A DNA stretch of 32,449 nt from an uncultured Clostridia bacterium (GTDB lineage: Bacteria; Bacillota; Clostridia; Christensenellales; UBA1242): NCBI GenBank assembly GCA_944383975.1, contig CALWRN010000056.1:1-32449 (forward strand), written 5' to 3'. The notes under the pieces were generated by a model. The model was not told where the DNA came from. It was given only the letters and a program-made list of their open reading frames with translations, and made no database searches. How positions within the stretch are numbered: position 1 is the stretch's first letter; each line of letters begins with the position of its first letter. Position numbers and translations under genes: made by a program. Shown in pieces: positions 21,270-30,097 of the stretch.

Positions 21270-22706
21270 ATGGCAGATTTTAAAATCATGCCTCATAATA
21301 TTGAAGCCGAGCAAGCAGTGCTTGGTTGTATTTTAATTGATATTCAAGCACAAGCAGATATCTTAGGCATTATGAAAGAAGATGATTTCTATTCACAATC
21401 GCATAGAGATATCTTTTCTGTTATGAATAAGGTATATCAAAGGTCTATCCCTGTTGACTTTGTCACACTTTCAGACCAATTAGACAAAGATAAACTTTTG
21501 GATAAGGTTGGTGGTATTGAATATATAACAACACTTACAAATGTTGTTCCATCTGCTGCCAACTTTAATTACTATTGTGATATTGTAAAATCTGATTCAA
21601 TAAGAAGAAAACTTATTTCTTCAGGACAACATATTATTGAAGAAGCATATAACAATGAAGATAAAGATCAATCTTTAAAATTTGCACAAAAAGAAATTTT
21701 TGATATAGCAGAAAAAGAAGGTGGATCTACATTAGAGCATGTCGGAAAGCCTGAAGGTGCAATTAAAAAAGTCATTGATAAATTTGATAGAATTGCAAAA
21801 GACCCATCATCTATAAATGGTATTCCTACAGGATTCAAAGAATTTGACCAAATAACAAATGGACTTCAAAATTCAGACCTTATTCTATTGGCAGCTCGTC
21901 CAGGTGTTGGTAAGACATCATTTTCTATGAATATTTTAGTAAATGCTGCAGTGGAATATGGTAAAAAATGTGCAATTTTCTCTCTTGAAATGAGCAGAGA
22001 ACAACTTATGCAAAGAGCAATTTGCTCGCTTGCAAAAGTTAGTATGGCAAAAGCATTAAATGGAACAATGTCGCCAGAAGAATGGAACCGTATTTGGACA
22101 GCTACAAAGAAACTTGAGCAAAGTGGACTTTATATTGATGATTCTTCTTTGACAACACCAGCAGATGTTCTTGCAAAATGCAGACGACTTAAGGCTAAAG
22201 AAAATATTGATTTAATTATGATTGACTATATTCAACTTATGTCATCTGGAAGTGGAAGAAAAAATGAAAATCGTCAAAACGAAGTTAGTGATATTTCAAG
22301 AAATCTAAAAATTGCAGCAAAGGAATTAAATGTTCCAATTATTGTTCTATCACAGTTATCTCGTGGTGTTGAAAGTAGACAGGGAGACCACAGACCACTT
22401 CTTTCTGACCTTCGTGATTCAGGTGCGATTGAACAAGATGCCGATATTGTTTTATTCTTATATAACCCAGAAAAATATAATGATGTTCCACAAGAAGATG
22501 AACCAGGAACTGTTGAACTTATTATTGCTAAGCATAGAAATGGTAGAACTGGCACTGTTAAACTTAGATGGATTGGAGAATATACAACATTTGTAAATTT
22601 GAGTGACAAATTCTTGGCGCCAAAGAAAGAACAACATATAGATGCAAGCCAAATAGAAGAAACACCACTTGAAAATAATACAGATGTTGATGTATTTGAT
22701 GACTAA
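21270..22706 (+). CDS. dnaB: Replicative DNA helicase DnaB
   Basis: 478 aa. The hexameric helicase unwinds DNA at the replication fork. The N-terminal domain (about 1-110) begins with the characteristic MPHNIEAEQAVLGCIL. A linker follows, then the RecA-like ATPase domain from about 185: TGFKEFD, Walker A ARPGVGKTS (209-217), SLEMSREQL, Walker B LIMIDYIQLM, the LSQLSRGVESR motif, LRDSGAIEQDAD, and AKHRNGRTG with the arginine-finger region. Standard length, intact, no intein. AGGAGG-type ribosome site (GGAGGG). It is part of the 20995-26369 gene cluster, and the two genes after it encode envelope proteins rather than replication factors. Confidence 0.98.
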   Translation: MADFKIMPHNIEAEQAVLGCILIDIQAQADILGIMKEDDFYSQSHRDIFSVMNKVYQRSIPVDFVTLSDQLDKDKLLDKVGGIEYITTLTNVVPSAANFNYYCDIVKSDSIRRKLISSGQHIIEEAYNNEDKDQSLKFAQKEIFDIAEKEGGSTLEHVGKPEGAIKKVIDKFDRIAKDPSSINGIPTGFKEFDQITNGLQNSDLILLAARPGVGKTSFSMNILVNAAVEYGKKCAIFSLEMSREQLMQRAICSLAKVSMAKALNGTMSPEEWNRIWTATKKLEQSGLYIDDSSLTTPADVLAKCRRLKAKENIDLIMIDYIQLMSSGSGRKNENRQNEVSDISRNLKIAAKELNVPIIVLSQLSRGVESRQGDHRPLLSDLRDSGAIEQDADIVLFLYNPEKYNDVPQEDEPGTVELIIAKHRNGRTGTVKLRWIGEYTTFVNLSDKFLAPKKEQHIDASQIEETPLENNTDVDVFDD

Positions 22707-22721
22707 TAAAAAGGAGGGAGT

Positions 22722-23708
22722 ATGGCAGAAAAGAAAGCAAAAGATGGAAAAGGATATAGCACAAGCAATAAAAAATGGCTAATAGCTTTTGGAGTACTTG
22801 TTCTTATTGCTGTTATTGTTGTTGTTATTCTTCTTGTAATTCCTGCAAATACTTATAGCATGGTTGAAACATTGCAAACAGCTTCTACAAGCACATTTTT
22901 GATAAATGACACTGAAAAAAATAATTATAATGATTTTAAATCAAAAATTTCAGGTAATAGTCTTATAAATTATTATTCACAAGAAATGAATGATACAATA
23001 ATATTGACAGAAAGTTTGACTGATGTTGTAACTTACTATAATCAATTTATGGTATTTGCGGAGGACAACGATGTTTTAAAAGAGAATTATAAGGTTGTAA
23101 AAGATAACCTTGAAGAAGCTTTCAATGATCAAAAAGAAATGGACAATATTTTGTCGGAAGTGTCAAAGTTAGCAGATACATCAGCATCTTATTTACAAAA
23201 TGCGATGGTTGATTTCAGAACAAATTATTATCATTGGCTTGATAACTATAAAGATGCTATTTCAGGTTTATCAAAGTGCTATCAAGGATGCTTTAAAGGT
23301 TCAATTACAAATAACAATGCATCAACAATAATTTTAAATACTGTAAATGATTTTATAAATGTTATAACAAATGATTTTAAATTACTTGTTAGTTCTGATG
23401 TGAAAGCAGACATATCAAGCAGTAATTACAATTATTCTTCACATGGAAAGATTCTTTATTTTGAAAGTTTTGTAGATGCATATTTAAATAACAACTATGA
23501 AATAAACAACTATTTATTTAAAGCAGATTTACAAGATAAATATCAAAAGATTAGCGACTTTTTTACATTATATAATGAAACTAATTTTTATGAAATAATA
23601 AATTCTATCAGCAATTCTTCAAATTATCCAATAACAAAAACTTACGATGTTGAAGATAGCGAAGGATTGTATGATGGTGTAAAAGGGTTCTTAAATCAAA
23701 GGGGGTAA
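22722..23708 (+). CDS. Membrane-anchored protein of unknown function
   Basis: 328 aa, with a strong AAGGAGG ribosome site. A basic cytoplasmic N-terminus of 18 residues precedes a single TM segment at about 19-43 (LIAFGVLVLIAVIVVVILLV). The remaining ~285 residues are extracytoplasmic, helical and rich in Asn, Tyr and Ser. No domain recognised. It lies 15 bp after dnaB and 1 bp before a lipoprotein gene of similar size and composition, so the two probably act together at the cell surface. Confidence 0.8.
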   Translation: MAEKKAKDGKGYSTSNKKWLIAFGVLVLIAVIVVVILLVIPANTYSMVETLQTASTSTFLINDTEKNNYNDFKSKISGNSLINYYSQEMNDTIILTESLTDVVTYYNQFMVFAEDNDVLKENYKVVKDNLEEAFNDQKEMDNILSEVSKLADTSASYLQNAMVDFRTNYYHWLDNYKDAISGLSKCYQGCFKGSITNNNASTIILNTVNDFINVITNDFKLLVSSDVKADISSSNYNYSSHGKILYFESFVDAYLNNNYEINNYLFKADLQDKYQKISDFFTLYNETNFYEIINSISNSSNYPITKTYDVEDSEGLYDGVKGFLNQRG

Positions 23709-23709
23709 C

Positions 23710-24720
23710 ATGGTAAAAAAGAGAAATATATTATTATCAATTTTGGCAGTTATTCTTGTTGGTGTAAGTTTTGTTCTTTTTGCTTGTGGTGATTTAGGTA
23801 ATGCAAAAGATACATTTCAAGCCTATAAAACAACAATAGAAACATATAAAGCAAATGATACATTATTTTCTACTAATACTATTGAAAACATCAACACAGA
23901 TTTCTATCTAAATAATTTTTATAGCAAAAATAATGATGGAACACAAACTCAAGATGATGTAAATTATATTATTTTAAATGCAGTAGGGCTTAACTTTATT
24001 GATAAATATTATACAAGACTTGAAAATCTTGAAGGAAGTTTTGATTTTAATCCTTTAAACGATAACTTGAATAAAATGAATGAAAGTTATAATGCTTTAA
24101 AAGTTGAAAATCAAAATTTGGCAAATATTGAAAGTACAGCCGAGAATAGCATTTATAGTGGATATTTTGCAAGATATAAAAGCTATTCTAAATATTTTAT
24201 AAACAGCGTTTATGCGACAGCTTTAACATTGGGCGACTTTTTAGTAAACAAAGTTAATGTCGGTTCATCTATAGGGACAGATTCACAACAAGCTGACGAC
24301 TTTGATTTATATGCTGATTATCAACTTCTTTTAATATTTGAAGATTTAAGATTGGTTTTAATGCAAAGTTGCGATGGACAAGTTTTACAAAATCAAATTT
24401 ATAATTCAGCATCAAACTATTTAAAGAATTTTGCTAAAAATGTTCAAGCAAAAGAAAAGAAAAGTCTGGATAACGAAAAAGTATTAGAATTTAAAAATAT
24501 ACTAGATGCCTTTAATAACCAAAGAGCTTCTTATATAACAGCAGTAAATGGTTTTTCAATATATCAATATTTAACGACCTATGATAGTTCATTAGAGGCT
24601 TATGTTAAAGCAGATAGCAATACAGATACTTATTATAATCAATTATTAAATTATTATTGTCTTGATAATAATTATATGACATTAATATACAATTATTTAA
24701 CAACTAATTTAGTCAATTAA
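23710..24720 (+). CDS. Lipoprotein of unknown function
   Basis: 336 aa from ATG 23710, with a GGGGG ribosome site inside the end of the preceding gene. A signal peptide with lipobox LFAC puts the lipidated Cys at residue 26. The mature part is helical, Asn/Tyr-rich and similar in length and style to the preceding membrane-anchored protein, possibly a distant relative. No domain recognised. It is tightly packed in the operon with the preceding gene and gltX. Confidence 0.8.
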   Translation: MVKKRNILLSILAVILVGVSFVLFACGDLGNAKDTFQAYKTTIETYKANDTLFSTNTIENINTDFYLNNFYSKNNDGTQTQDDVNYIILNAVGLNFIDKYYTRLENLEGSFDFNPLNDNLNKMNESYNALKVENQNLANIESTAENSIYSGYFARYKSYSKYFINSVYATALTLGDFLVNKVNVGSSIGTDSQQADDFDLYADYQLLLIFEDLRLVLMQSCDGQVLQNQIYNSASNYLKNFAKNVQAKEKKSLDNEKVLEFKNILDAFNNQRASYITAVNGFSIYQYLTTYDSSLEAYVKADSNTDTYYNQLLNYYCLDNNYMTLIYNYLTTNLVN

Positions 24721-24731
24721 TGAGGAGAAAA

Positions 24732-26369
24732 ATGAATAATCAAGATATTGCAAATTTACTGTTTCCTGACATTACACAAACTCCAGAAGATATTTTTGCG
24801 AGATATCCAAAGAGAAATTTAAAAGAAGGACAGGTTGTAACTCGTTTTGCACCAAGTCCAACTGGATTTATGCATATTGGAAACTTTTTTCAAGCTTTTA
24901 TAAGTTATAATCTGGCAAAAAACAGTAATGGCATTTTGTTTTTAAGAATTGAAGATACTGATGAAAAAAGAGAAATAAAAGAAGCAAAAAAAGTTATTTA
25001 TGATGTTTTAAATAGATTTGGTATAACATTTGATGAATATCAAACACTAGATGGCAAAGATATAGGAAATTATGGACCTTATGTTCAAAGTCAAAGAAAG
25101 GATATTTACAAAGTTTTTGCTAAAAAATTAGTGGCAGAAGGAAAGGCTTTTCCATGCTTTTGTAAGAAAACAGAAGGCAAAGAGGACGTATTAAAATTAA
25201 GAGAAACAAAATTTATAAATGACGATGAAAAAGAATATGATCCTTGCAGAGACCTTTCCTATGAAGAAGTAAAAAAACACATTGATAATGGAGAAAAATT
25301 TGCTATTAGATTAAAAACAAAACACGATGGAAAAGAAAGAATAAAGTTCTACGACTTAATCAAAGGAGAACTTGAGGCAAAGGCAAACGCAAAAGATTTT
25401 GTTATTTTAAAAAATGATGGAACTCCACCTTATGCATTTGCTCACGCAATAGACGATACATTAATGGGAACAACAATAGTGGTAAGGGGTGAAGAGTATA
25501 TTTCATCAGCACCTGCACATCTAGAACTGTTTGAGGCTCTTGGTTTTAAGCCTATTAAATATTGTCACAATCCATTGATTTATAAACTAAACGAAGAGGG
25601 AAACAGAAGAAAAATCTCTAAAAGATATGATCCAGAGTCAAACATGCTTTATTTCCCTGAAAAAGGATATCCTAATGACAGCGTGCTGGAATATCTTTTG
25701 AATATGATTAACTCAGGTTTTGAAATGTGGAGAAAAAACAATCCAGATAAGTCATGGAAAGAATTTAAGTTTGGAACTGGAGATATAACTACAGTTGCAC
25801 CAATCTTTGACCTTGTAAAGTTAAATGATATATCAAAAAATATTATTGCAACTATGAGCGGAGAAGAACTTTATAATAATTGGCTTGATTGGGCGTCTGA
25901 GTATGATAAGGACCTTGCCGAGATATTAAAGTCAGACAAAGAAAAGTATATTAAACTTTGTCAGATGGATAGAGATGGAAGTTCTAAACCTAGAAAAGAT
26001 ATATTTAACTATAGTATGATGAAAGATTATTTTAATTATATGTTTGAAAGACCTCAAACTTTTGAGATATTAGACGAAGATAAAGAAAAGGCAAATGAAT
26101 TTCTTGAATATTATAGTAAAAAATATAAAACTGCAAGTAGCAATGAGGAATGGTTTGAAAATGTTAAGACAATTGCAGGTGAAATGGGATATGCAACAGA
26201 TAATAAGTTATATAAACAAAACCCTGAGGCATACAAAGGAAATGTGGCGAAAGCTTGTGAGTTCATAAGAGTTGCAGTCACAGGAAAGAAAAATTCTCCA
26301 ACATTATTTACTATAATGAGTTTATTAGGGGAAGATGAAACAAAAAATAGATTAAGTCACAAATTTTAA
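24732..26369 (+). CDS. gltX: Glutamate-tRNA ligase
   Basis: 545 aa from ATG 24732, chosen because GGAG precedes it by four bases. An upstream in-frame ATG at 24720 has no ribosome site. The enzyme charges tRNA with glutamate for translation. Class I catalytic domain: FAPSPTGFMHIGN, with the HIGH-type motif at 48-51 (HIGN), then LRIEDTD, and the KMSKS-equivalent KISKR at 294-298. A substituted C-terminal anticodon-binding region follows. The protein is longer than the ~480-aa Escherichia type and matches the longer clostridial form by impression. Whether it also charges tRNA-Gln (non-discriminating) cannot be read here. It ends the cluster and is followed by a terminator. Confidence 0.95.
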   Translation: MNNQDIANLLFPDITQTPEDIFARYPKRNLKEGQVVTRFAPSPTGFMHIGNFFQAFISYNLAKNSNGILFLRIEDTDEKREIKEAKKVIYDVLNRFGITFDEYQTLDGKDIGNYGPYVQSQRKDIYKVFAKKLVAEGKAFPCFCKKTEGKEDVLKLRETKFINDDEKEYDPCRDLSYEEVKKHIDNGEKFAIRLKTKHDGKERIKFYDLIKGELEAKANAKDFVILKNDGTPPYAFAHAIDDTLMGTTIVVRGEEYISSAPAHLELFEALGFKPIKYCHNPLIYKLNEEGNRRKISKRYDPESNMLYFPEKGYPNDSVLEYLLNMINSGFEMWRKNNPDKSWKEFKFGTGDITTVAPIFDLVKLNDISKNIIATMSGEELYNNWLDWASEYDKDLAEILKSDKEKYIKLCQMDRDGSSKPRKDIFNYSMMKDYFNYMFERPQTFEILDEDKEKANEFLEYYSKKYKTASSNEEWFENVKTIAGEMGYATDNKLYKQNPEAYKGNVAKACEFIRVAVTGKKNSPTLFTIMSLLGEDETKNRLSHKF

Positions 26370-26377
26370 TTATAAAA

Positions 26378-26412
26378 ATAAAAGCCCATGCTAAAAACAT
26401 GGTCTTTTTTAT
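26378..26412. terminator. Bidirectional terminator between gltX and ogt
   Basis: An 11-bp stem with one mismatch (26380-26390 with 26398-26408), an A-rich loop, and A/T tracts outside. It serves the convergent genes gltX (stop at 26369) and ogt (stop at 26409). Confidence 0.75.
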
Positions 26413-26723
26413 ATAAGTTTATATAAGTGCTTTTTCATGTTTACTTTTCCGTTACTTAAAAATTCTACATTTTCTGATTTTAAAAGTTCAAATTGTCTAT
26501 TTGCTCCACCGAAAGCAAAAGCAGTAGATAAACTGCCATCTGCAAATACAACTCTATGACATGGAATTTTTATTGGTGTAGGATTTTTATGCAAAGCCCA
26601 ACCGACTTGCCTTGAATATAAAGGATAGCCAATAAACTTTGCTATTTGACCATAGGTGGTAACATAACCTTTTGGAATAAGCTTAACAGCCTCATAAACT
26701 TTTTGGAAAAAATTTTTATTCAT
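26409..26723 (-). CDS. ogt: Short methylated-DNA--protein-cysteine methyltransferase-like protein
   Basis: 104 aa, equal to the catalytic and DNA-binding domain alone (VTTYGQIAKFIGYPLYSRQVGWALHKNP, then IPCHRVVF). The acceptor Cys55 in the PCHRV motif is present, unlike alkyltransferase-like (ATL) proteins, where it is replaced (usually by Trp). Direct transfer of the O6-alkyl group from guanine to Cys is therefore possible. Many small family members lack the N-terminal domain as here. The N-terminus aligns well with the family, so the start is reliable, yet there is no ribosome site: an extended -10 lies just before it, suggesting a leaderless mRNA. Confidence 0.9.
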   Translation of the reverse strand: MNKNFFQKVYEAVKLIPKGYVTTYGQIAKFIGYPLYSRQVGWALHKNPTPIKIPCHRVVFADGSLSTAFAFGGANRQFELLKSENVEFLSNGKVNMKKHLYKLI

Positions 26724-26729
26724 AGTTTC

Positions 26730-26738
26730 ATTATAGCA
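26730..26738 (-). promoter_or_regulatory. Extended -10 of ogt, placing the start at the ATG
   Basis: On the minus strand TGCTATAAT (26738-26730) is a perfect extended -10. Six bases separate it from the ATG (A at 26723), so the first transcribed base would be the start codon itself. Confidence 0.55.
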
Positions 26739-26765
26739 TGATTTTGAATTTATATATATCTTTTA

Positions 26766-26794
26766 TTGCATTTTCATTATTATATAGTTATTAA
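26766..26794 (+). promoter_or_regulatory. Possible promoter of the small gene at 26829
   Basis: TTGCAT (26766-26771), a 17-base spacer and TATTAA (26789-26794). This argues that translation starts after it, at ATG 26829, and not within it. Confidence 0.4.
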
Positions 26795-26828
26795 TAGCAA
26801 AGATAACAGAAAACGAATAAATATTGTT

Positions 26829-27017
26829 ATGAGTGAAAATGAAAAGAAAAAATTGAATATGTCAGGTCCAGAGTTAATTTCTTTAGCTTGCAGTTTGGCG
26901 ATTGGCTTTTCTAAACAATATGATTGCGAAGATTTAAGAAGATTAAGATTGTTTTTTCAGTCTATAGCAACCAATATAACAATTATTGAAATAGAAGGAA
27001 TTAAAAAGAAAAATTAA
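26829..27017 (+). CDS. Small soluble hypothetical protein
   Basis: 62 aa from ATG 26829 (MSENEKKKLNMSGPELISLA and onward). The frame is open upstream to 26766, but that part overlaps a promoter-like sequence and reads poorly. The predicted fold is helical (ELISLACSLAIGFSKQY, EDLRRLRLFFQSIATNIT) and has no TM or signal. I do not recognise it. The ribosome site is weak. It lies between ogt and spmB; from 27018 to 27178 the DNA is almost pure A/T with nothing further to report. Confidence 0.55.
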   Translation: MSENEKKKLNMSGPELISLACSLAIGFSKQYDCEDLRRLRLFFQSIATNITIIEIEGIKKKN

Positions 27018-27178
27018 ATTTTAATTAAAATATTATTAAATAATATTAAAATTATTTTTTCATTATTTTTTATTTTTTTAATTAATTTTATATTTTTTAT
27101 TTTAAATATTAATATTTTTATTTAAATTTAATAATTAAATTAATTTATTAACAAATTATTTATTTTTGTATTTTTTAT

Positions 27179-27685
27179 TTATATTATTTTACATAATAAG
27201 CAAGCGACTATTGAACCAACCAATGCACAGATTAGGGCAATAGGAATTGCATATAAAAGTTTTTTCACTTTGGTTTGCGAAATATAAACTGTGGTTACAT
27301 AAAAAATTGTTTCACTACAACCTAAAATAACACAGGCACAACGAGATATATAACTGTCTGGGCCATAAGTGGTTAATACATCATTTAATATTCCATAACT
27401 TCCAGAACCTGTAAAAGGACGCAAAAGGACAAGCTCAATAAGTTCTGTCGGAATACCTAAGAAGTTAAAAATTGGCGAAAGGATATAGGCAAGCATAGAG
27501 GTGATTCCACTTACACGCAGAAGGGCAACTGCAATCATAATTGTTGCAATATATGGGAAAATGTCAACTACCAGCGGAATTGATTTTTTAGCACCTTTAA
27601 CAAAGGTGTCATAAGTGTTAACTTTTTTATATTTAGAATAGCAAAATAGAGCAAGAAATATAAAAGGAATGATATATGAACTCAT
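27179..27685 (-). CDS. spmB: Spore maturation protein B
   Basis: A 168-aa polytopic membrane protein of the nucleoside-recognition (gate) domain family. SpmB signatures: IPLVVDIFPYIATIMIAVALLR, the central LRPFTGSGSYGIL and GCSETIFYVTTVY. About four to five TM segments. In Bacillus, SpmA and SpmB together are needed for full spore core dehydration; the molecular activity is unknown. The start overlaps spmA by 4 bp, so translation is coupled. It is the last gene of the pair; the AT-rich stretch downstream shows no clear hairpin. Confidence 0.95.
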   Translation of the reverse strand: MSSYIIPFIFLALFCYSKYKKVNTYDTFVKGAKKSIPLVVDIFPYIATIMIAVALLRVSGITSMLAYILSPIFNFLGIPTELIELVLLRPFTGSGSYGILNDVLTTYGPDSYISRCACVILGCSETIFYVTTVYISQTKVKKLLYAIPIALICALVGSIVACLLCKII

Positions 27686-28260
27686 TTTTTGCTCCTTTTT
27701 AGTTTTGTATGAATTTTCTCAAAAAGTTTAACAAGAAAAACCCCTAAAACAAAAGTGCAAACAGTTGATATGATTGTTGGCAAAATTATATCAGAAGGAG
27801 TCATGGATCCGGCAGATGCACGAAGCCCTATGATAGTGCTTGGAAGAAGTTGAATAGATGTTGAATTTATCACAATAAGCATTATTATTGCAGGGGTTGC
27901 AATTCCACTTCCATCATCAAGTCTTTTCATTGCAGCAATTCCCATTGGGGTAGATGCATTTCCAAGCCCAAGCATATTTGCAGACATATTTAAAGCAATA
28001 AGTTTTTCGGTTTCTATATCATTTATTTTAAACAACTTTTTTATTAATGGGTGAAGAAGCTTTGCAAGTTTATTTCCAAGCCCACTTTCATCTACAAGCT
28101 CTAGAATTCCAAGCCATACAGCATAAACAGCGCATAGTTCAATAGAAAGAGTTAATGCTTCTGTAGAGGCATTAATCATAGAATTAAGCACATTTGCAGG
28201 ATCGGTCCATATAAGACAAGCAATTGAACCGATTACCATAAGAAACCAAATTCTGTTCAT
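27682..28260 (-). CDS. spmA: Spore maturation protein A
   Basis: A 192-aa polytopic membrane protein, partner of SpmB. Recognisable segments are MNRIWFLMVIGSIACLIWTD, ELCAVYAVWLGILELVDESGLGNKLAKLLHPLIKKLF, MSANMLGLGNASTPMGIAAMKRL and the INSTSIQLLPSTIIGLRASAGSMTPSDIILP region. The start has GAGG 13 bases upstream, a poor distance. A possible promoter TTACAT-17-TATATT (minus strand, 28306-28278) would give a very short leader. The pair suggests that the organism or its ancestor sporulates, though these genes also occur in non-sporulating relatives. Confidence 0.95.
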   Translation of the reverse strand: MNRIWFLMVIGSIACLIWTDPANVLNSMINASTEALTLSIELCAVYAVWLGILELVDESGLGNKLAKLLHPLIKKLFKINDIETEKLIALNMSANMLGLGNASTPMGIAAMKRLDDGSGIATPAIIMLIVINSTSIQLLPSTIIGLRASAGSMTPSDIILPTIISTVCTFVLGVFLVKLFEKIHTKLKRSKK

Positions 28261-28309
28261 GTAGTATAATATTCCTCAATATAAGAATTTAGAAATTAAA
28301 ATGTAATAT

Positions 28310-28338
28310 TTGACTTTTTTTGCTATCATAGATAGAAT
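28310..28338 (+). promoter_or_regulatory. Promoter of tatD-rsmA
   Basis: TTGACT (28310-28315), a 17-base spacer and TAGAAT (28333-28338), followed by an AAGGAGA ribosome site and ATG 28360. Confidence 0.75.
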
Positions 28339-28359
28339 TAATAAAAATAAAGGAGAATT

Positions 28360-29127
28360 ATGTTTGTTGATACGCATGCACATTTAACTGATGAACAATT
28401 TAAAGATGACTGGCAACAGGTTATAAAAAGGGCTAGAGAATGTAATGTTGATAAAATAATTACATCTGGCTTTGATTATAATTCATCTGTTGAGGCAGTT
28501 AATTTTTCAAATAAAAATGAAAATGTATTTGCTTCAATTGGTGTATATCCTGAAAATATATATGAATATAATGACGATATTGAGAATGGTTTAAAAGAAT
28601 TGGCAAAAAATAAAAAAGTGGTTGCTATTGGTGAAATAGGACTTCAATATACTGATGATATGCCTCCAAAGGAAAAACAGATAGAGGTTTTTGTAAAACA
28701 ACTATCCCTTGCTTATAGTTTGAAAAAACCTATAATTATTCATTGCAGAGATGCATACGGAGATATGATTGAAATCCTTAAAAAAAACAAAAATCTTTTG
28801 ACCTATGGAGGAACTTTTCATTGCTATAGTGGAAGTTATGAAATTGCTAAAGAAATATTAAAATTAGGATTTTATATTTCTGTTGGCGGAGTTTCTACAT
28901 TTAAAAACGCGAAAAATGTTCAAGAAATGGTTGCGAAAATACCATTAAATAGAATTTTGCTTGAAACTGATTGTCCATATCTTGCACCAACACCTTATAG
29001 AGGAAAAAGAAATGCTCCATTCTATATTCCAACTATAGCAGAAAATTTGGCAAAAATAAAAAATGTATCTGTTGAAGAAATTGCTGAAGTAACAACAGAA
29101 AATGTAAGGAGATTGTTTGGAATATGA
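28360..29127 (+). CDS. tatD: TatD-family metal-dependent DNase
   Basis: A 255-aa TIM-barrel amidohydrolase-superfamily nuclease (3'-5' exonuclease on DNA in studied members). Metal ligands are visible: His6 and His8 (DTHAHL), Glu92 (GEIGLQY), His128 (HCRDA), His154 (FHCYSG) and Asp204 (LETDCPYLAP). Standard length. AAAGGAGA gives the start. TGA stop, overlapping rsmA by 4 bp (ATGA). The tatD-(rnmV)-rsmA order is common in Firmicutes; here rnmV is missing between them. Confidence 0.96.
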   Translation: MFVDTHAHLTDEQFKDDWQQVIKRARECNVDKIITSGFDYNSSVEAVNFSNKNENVFASIGVYPENIYEYNDDIENGLKELAKNKKVVAIGEIGLQYTDDMPPKEKQIEVFVKQLSLAYSLKKPIIIHCRDAYGDMIEILKKNKNLLTYGGTFHCYSGSYEIAKEILKLGFYISVGGVSTFKNAKNVQEMVAKIPLNRILLETDCPYLAPTPYRGKRNAPFYIPTIAENLAKIKNVSVEEIAEVTTENVRRLFGI

Positions 29128-29909
29128 TTAATCATAATTTTAAGAAGAAGTTTGGACAAAATTTTATTTCAGATAAAAATTTGTTACAAGCAATAGTTAG
29201 TGATGCGAATATTTCTGGCAGTGATGATGTTCTTGAAATAGGTGCAGGGGCTGGAACTTTGACAGAAGAGATTTCAAAAAAAGCAAGAAAAGTTGTAAGC
29301 TATGAAATTGATAAAGATCTAACACAACATTTAATTGAATTAAATTTAAAAAATGTTCAATTTATTTTTGAAGATATAATGAATGAAAAAATTGAAAATA
29401 TTGAAAATAAATTTAATGATAAATATAAAATTATTGCAAATCTTCCTTATTATATTACCACTCCAATAATTTTTAAATTTTTAAATAATTCAACTAAATT
29501 ACAATCTCTTACAATTATGGTTCAAAAAGAAGTGGCAGAACGAATAGTTGCTAAAGAAGGTAAAAAAGATTATGGTGTTCTCTCGGTAATGATAGAATTC
29601 TTTGGAAAGGCAGAAATCACACGAATTGTAGGAAGAAAAATGTTTTTTCCAGAGCCAAATGTTGACTCAGCTGTAGTAAGAATTGATATAAATAGAGATA
29701 AATATAAAAATATTGATAAATTAAAATTTTATAATTTCATACAAGCTTGTTTTTCAATGAGAAGAAAAACATTAAAAAATAATTTACAGCATTGTGATAT
29801 GATTTCAAAATCTAAAATAGAATTGATACCGCAAAATATTCTTGATTTAAGGGCTGAGATGCTTAGTATAGATGATTTTGTGACACTCTATTTAAAGATT
29901 TTTGAATAA
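29124..29909 (+). CDS. rsmA: 16S rRNA dimethyladenosine transferase RsmA/KsgA
   Basis: A 261-aa enzyme that dimethylates two adjacent adenosines in helix 45 of 16S rRNA and acts as a late 30S assembly check. Motifs: KKFGQNFISD (8-17), the SAM-binding LEIGAGAGTLT, EIDKD, the catalytic NLPYYITTPI motif, MVQKEVAERI and FFPEPNVDSAVV. It is translationally coupled to tatD by the ATGA overlap. Length is at the short end of normal. No convincing terminator follows, but the next gene has its own promoter. Confidence 0.97.
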   Translation: MINHNFKKKFGQNFISDKNLLQAIVSDANISGSDDVLEIGAGAGTLTEEISKKARKVVSYEIDKDLTQHLIELNLKNVQFIFEDIMNEKIENIENKFNDKYKIIANLPYYITTPIIFKFLNNSTKLQSLTIMVQKEVAERIVAKEGKKDYGVLSVMIEFFGKAEITRIVGRKMFFPEPNVDSAVVRIDINRDKYKNIDKLKFYNFIQACFSMRRKTLKNNLQHCDMISKSKIELIPQNILDLRAEMLSIDDFVTLYLKIFE

Positions 29910-29925
29910 TTTTTACAGGTTTTTG

Positions 29926-29954
29926 TTGTAATTTGAATTTTTATTTGTTATAAT
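29926..29954 (+). promoter_or_regulatory. Strong promoter of the VirB6/TrbL-like gene
   Basis: TTGTAA (29926-29931), a 17-base spacer and perfect TATAAT (29949-29954). The expected start is near 29961, leaving a leader of about 135 bases. Confidence 0.75.
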
Positions 29955-29956
29955 GT

Positions 29957-29977
29957 AAATGATAAAATATATCATTT
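29957..29977 (+). promoter_or_regulatory. 8-bp inverted repeat at the predicted transcription start
   Basis: AAATGATA (29957-29964) and TATCATTT (29970-29977), a perfect repeat with a 5-base spacer, straddle the predicted +1. The position suits a repressor operator or a 5' mRNA hairpin. Confidence 0.4.
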
Positions 29978-30097
29978 TAATTAATTATATTTTTTACATT
30001 AAAAATAAAATCGATTAAAGGTGAATAAATTGATATTTTAGACTAGAAAATTTATGATGCTTGGTTTTTCAAAATACATACGGAGGTAAAAAGGAAA

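Noticed and set aside
22274..22764. Overlapping frames on both strands at the 3' part of dnaB
   Set aside because: They lie over intact, conserved dnaB motifs and have no independent signals.
24720..24731. Upstream in-frame ATG of gltX
   Set aside because: It has no ribosome site; the GGAG just after it serves ATG 24732, and the shorter protein fits the family.
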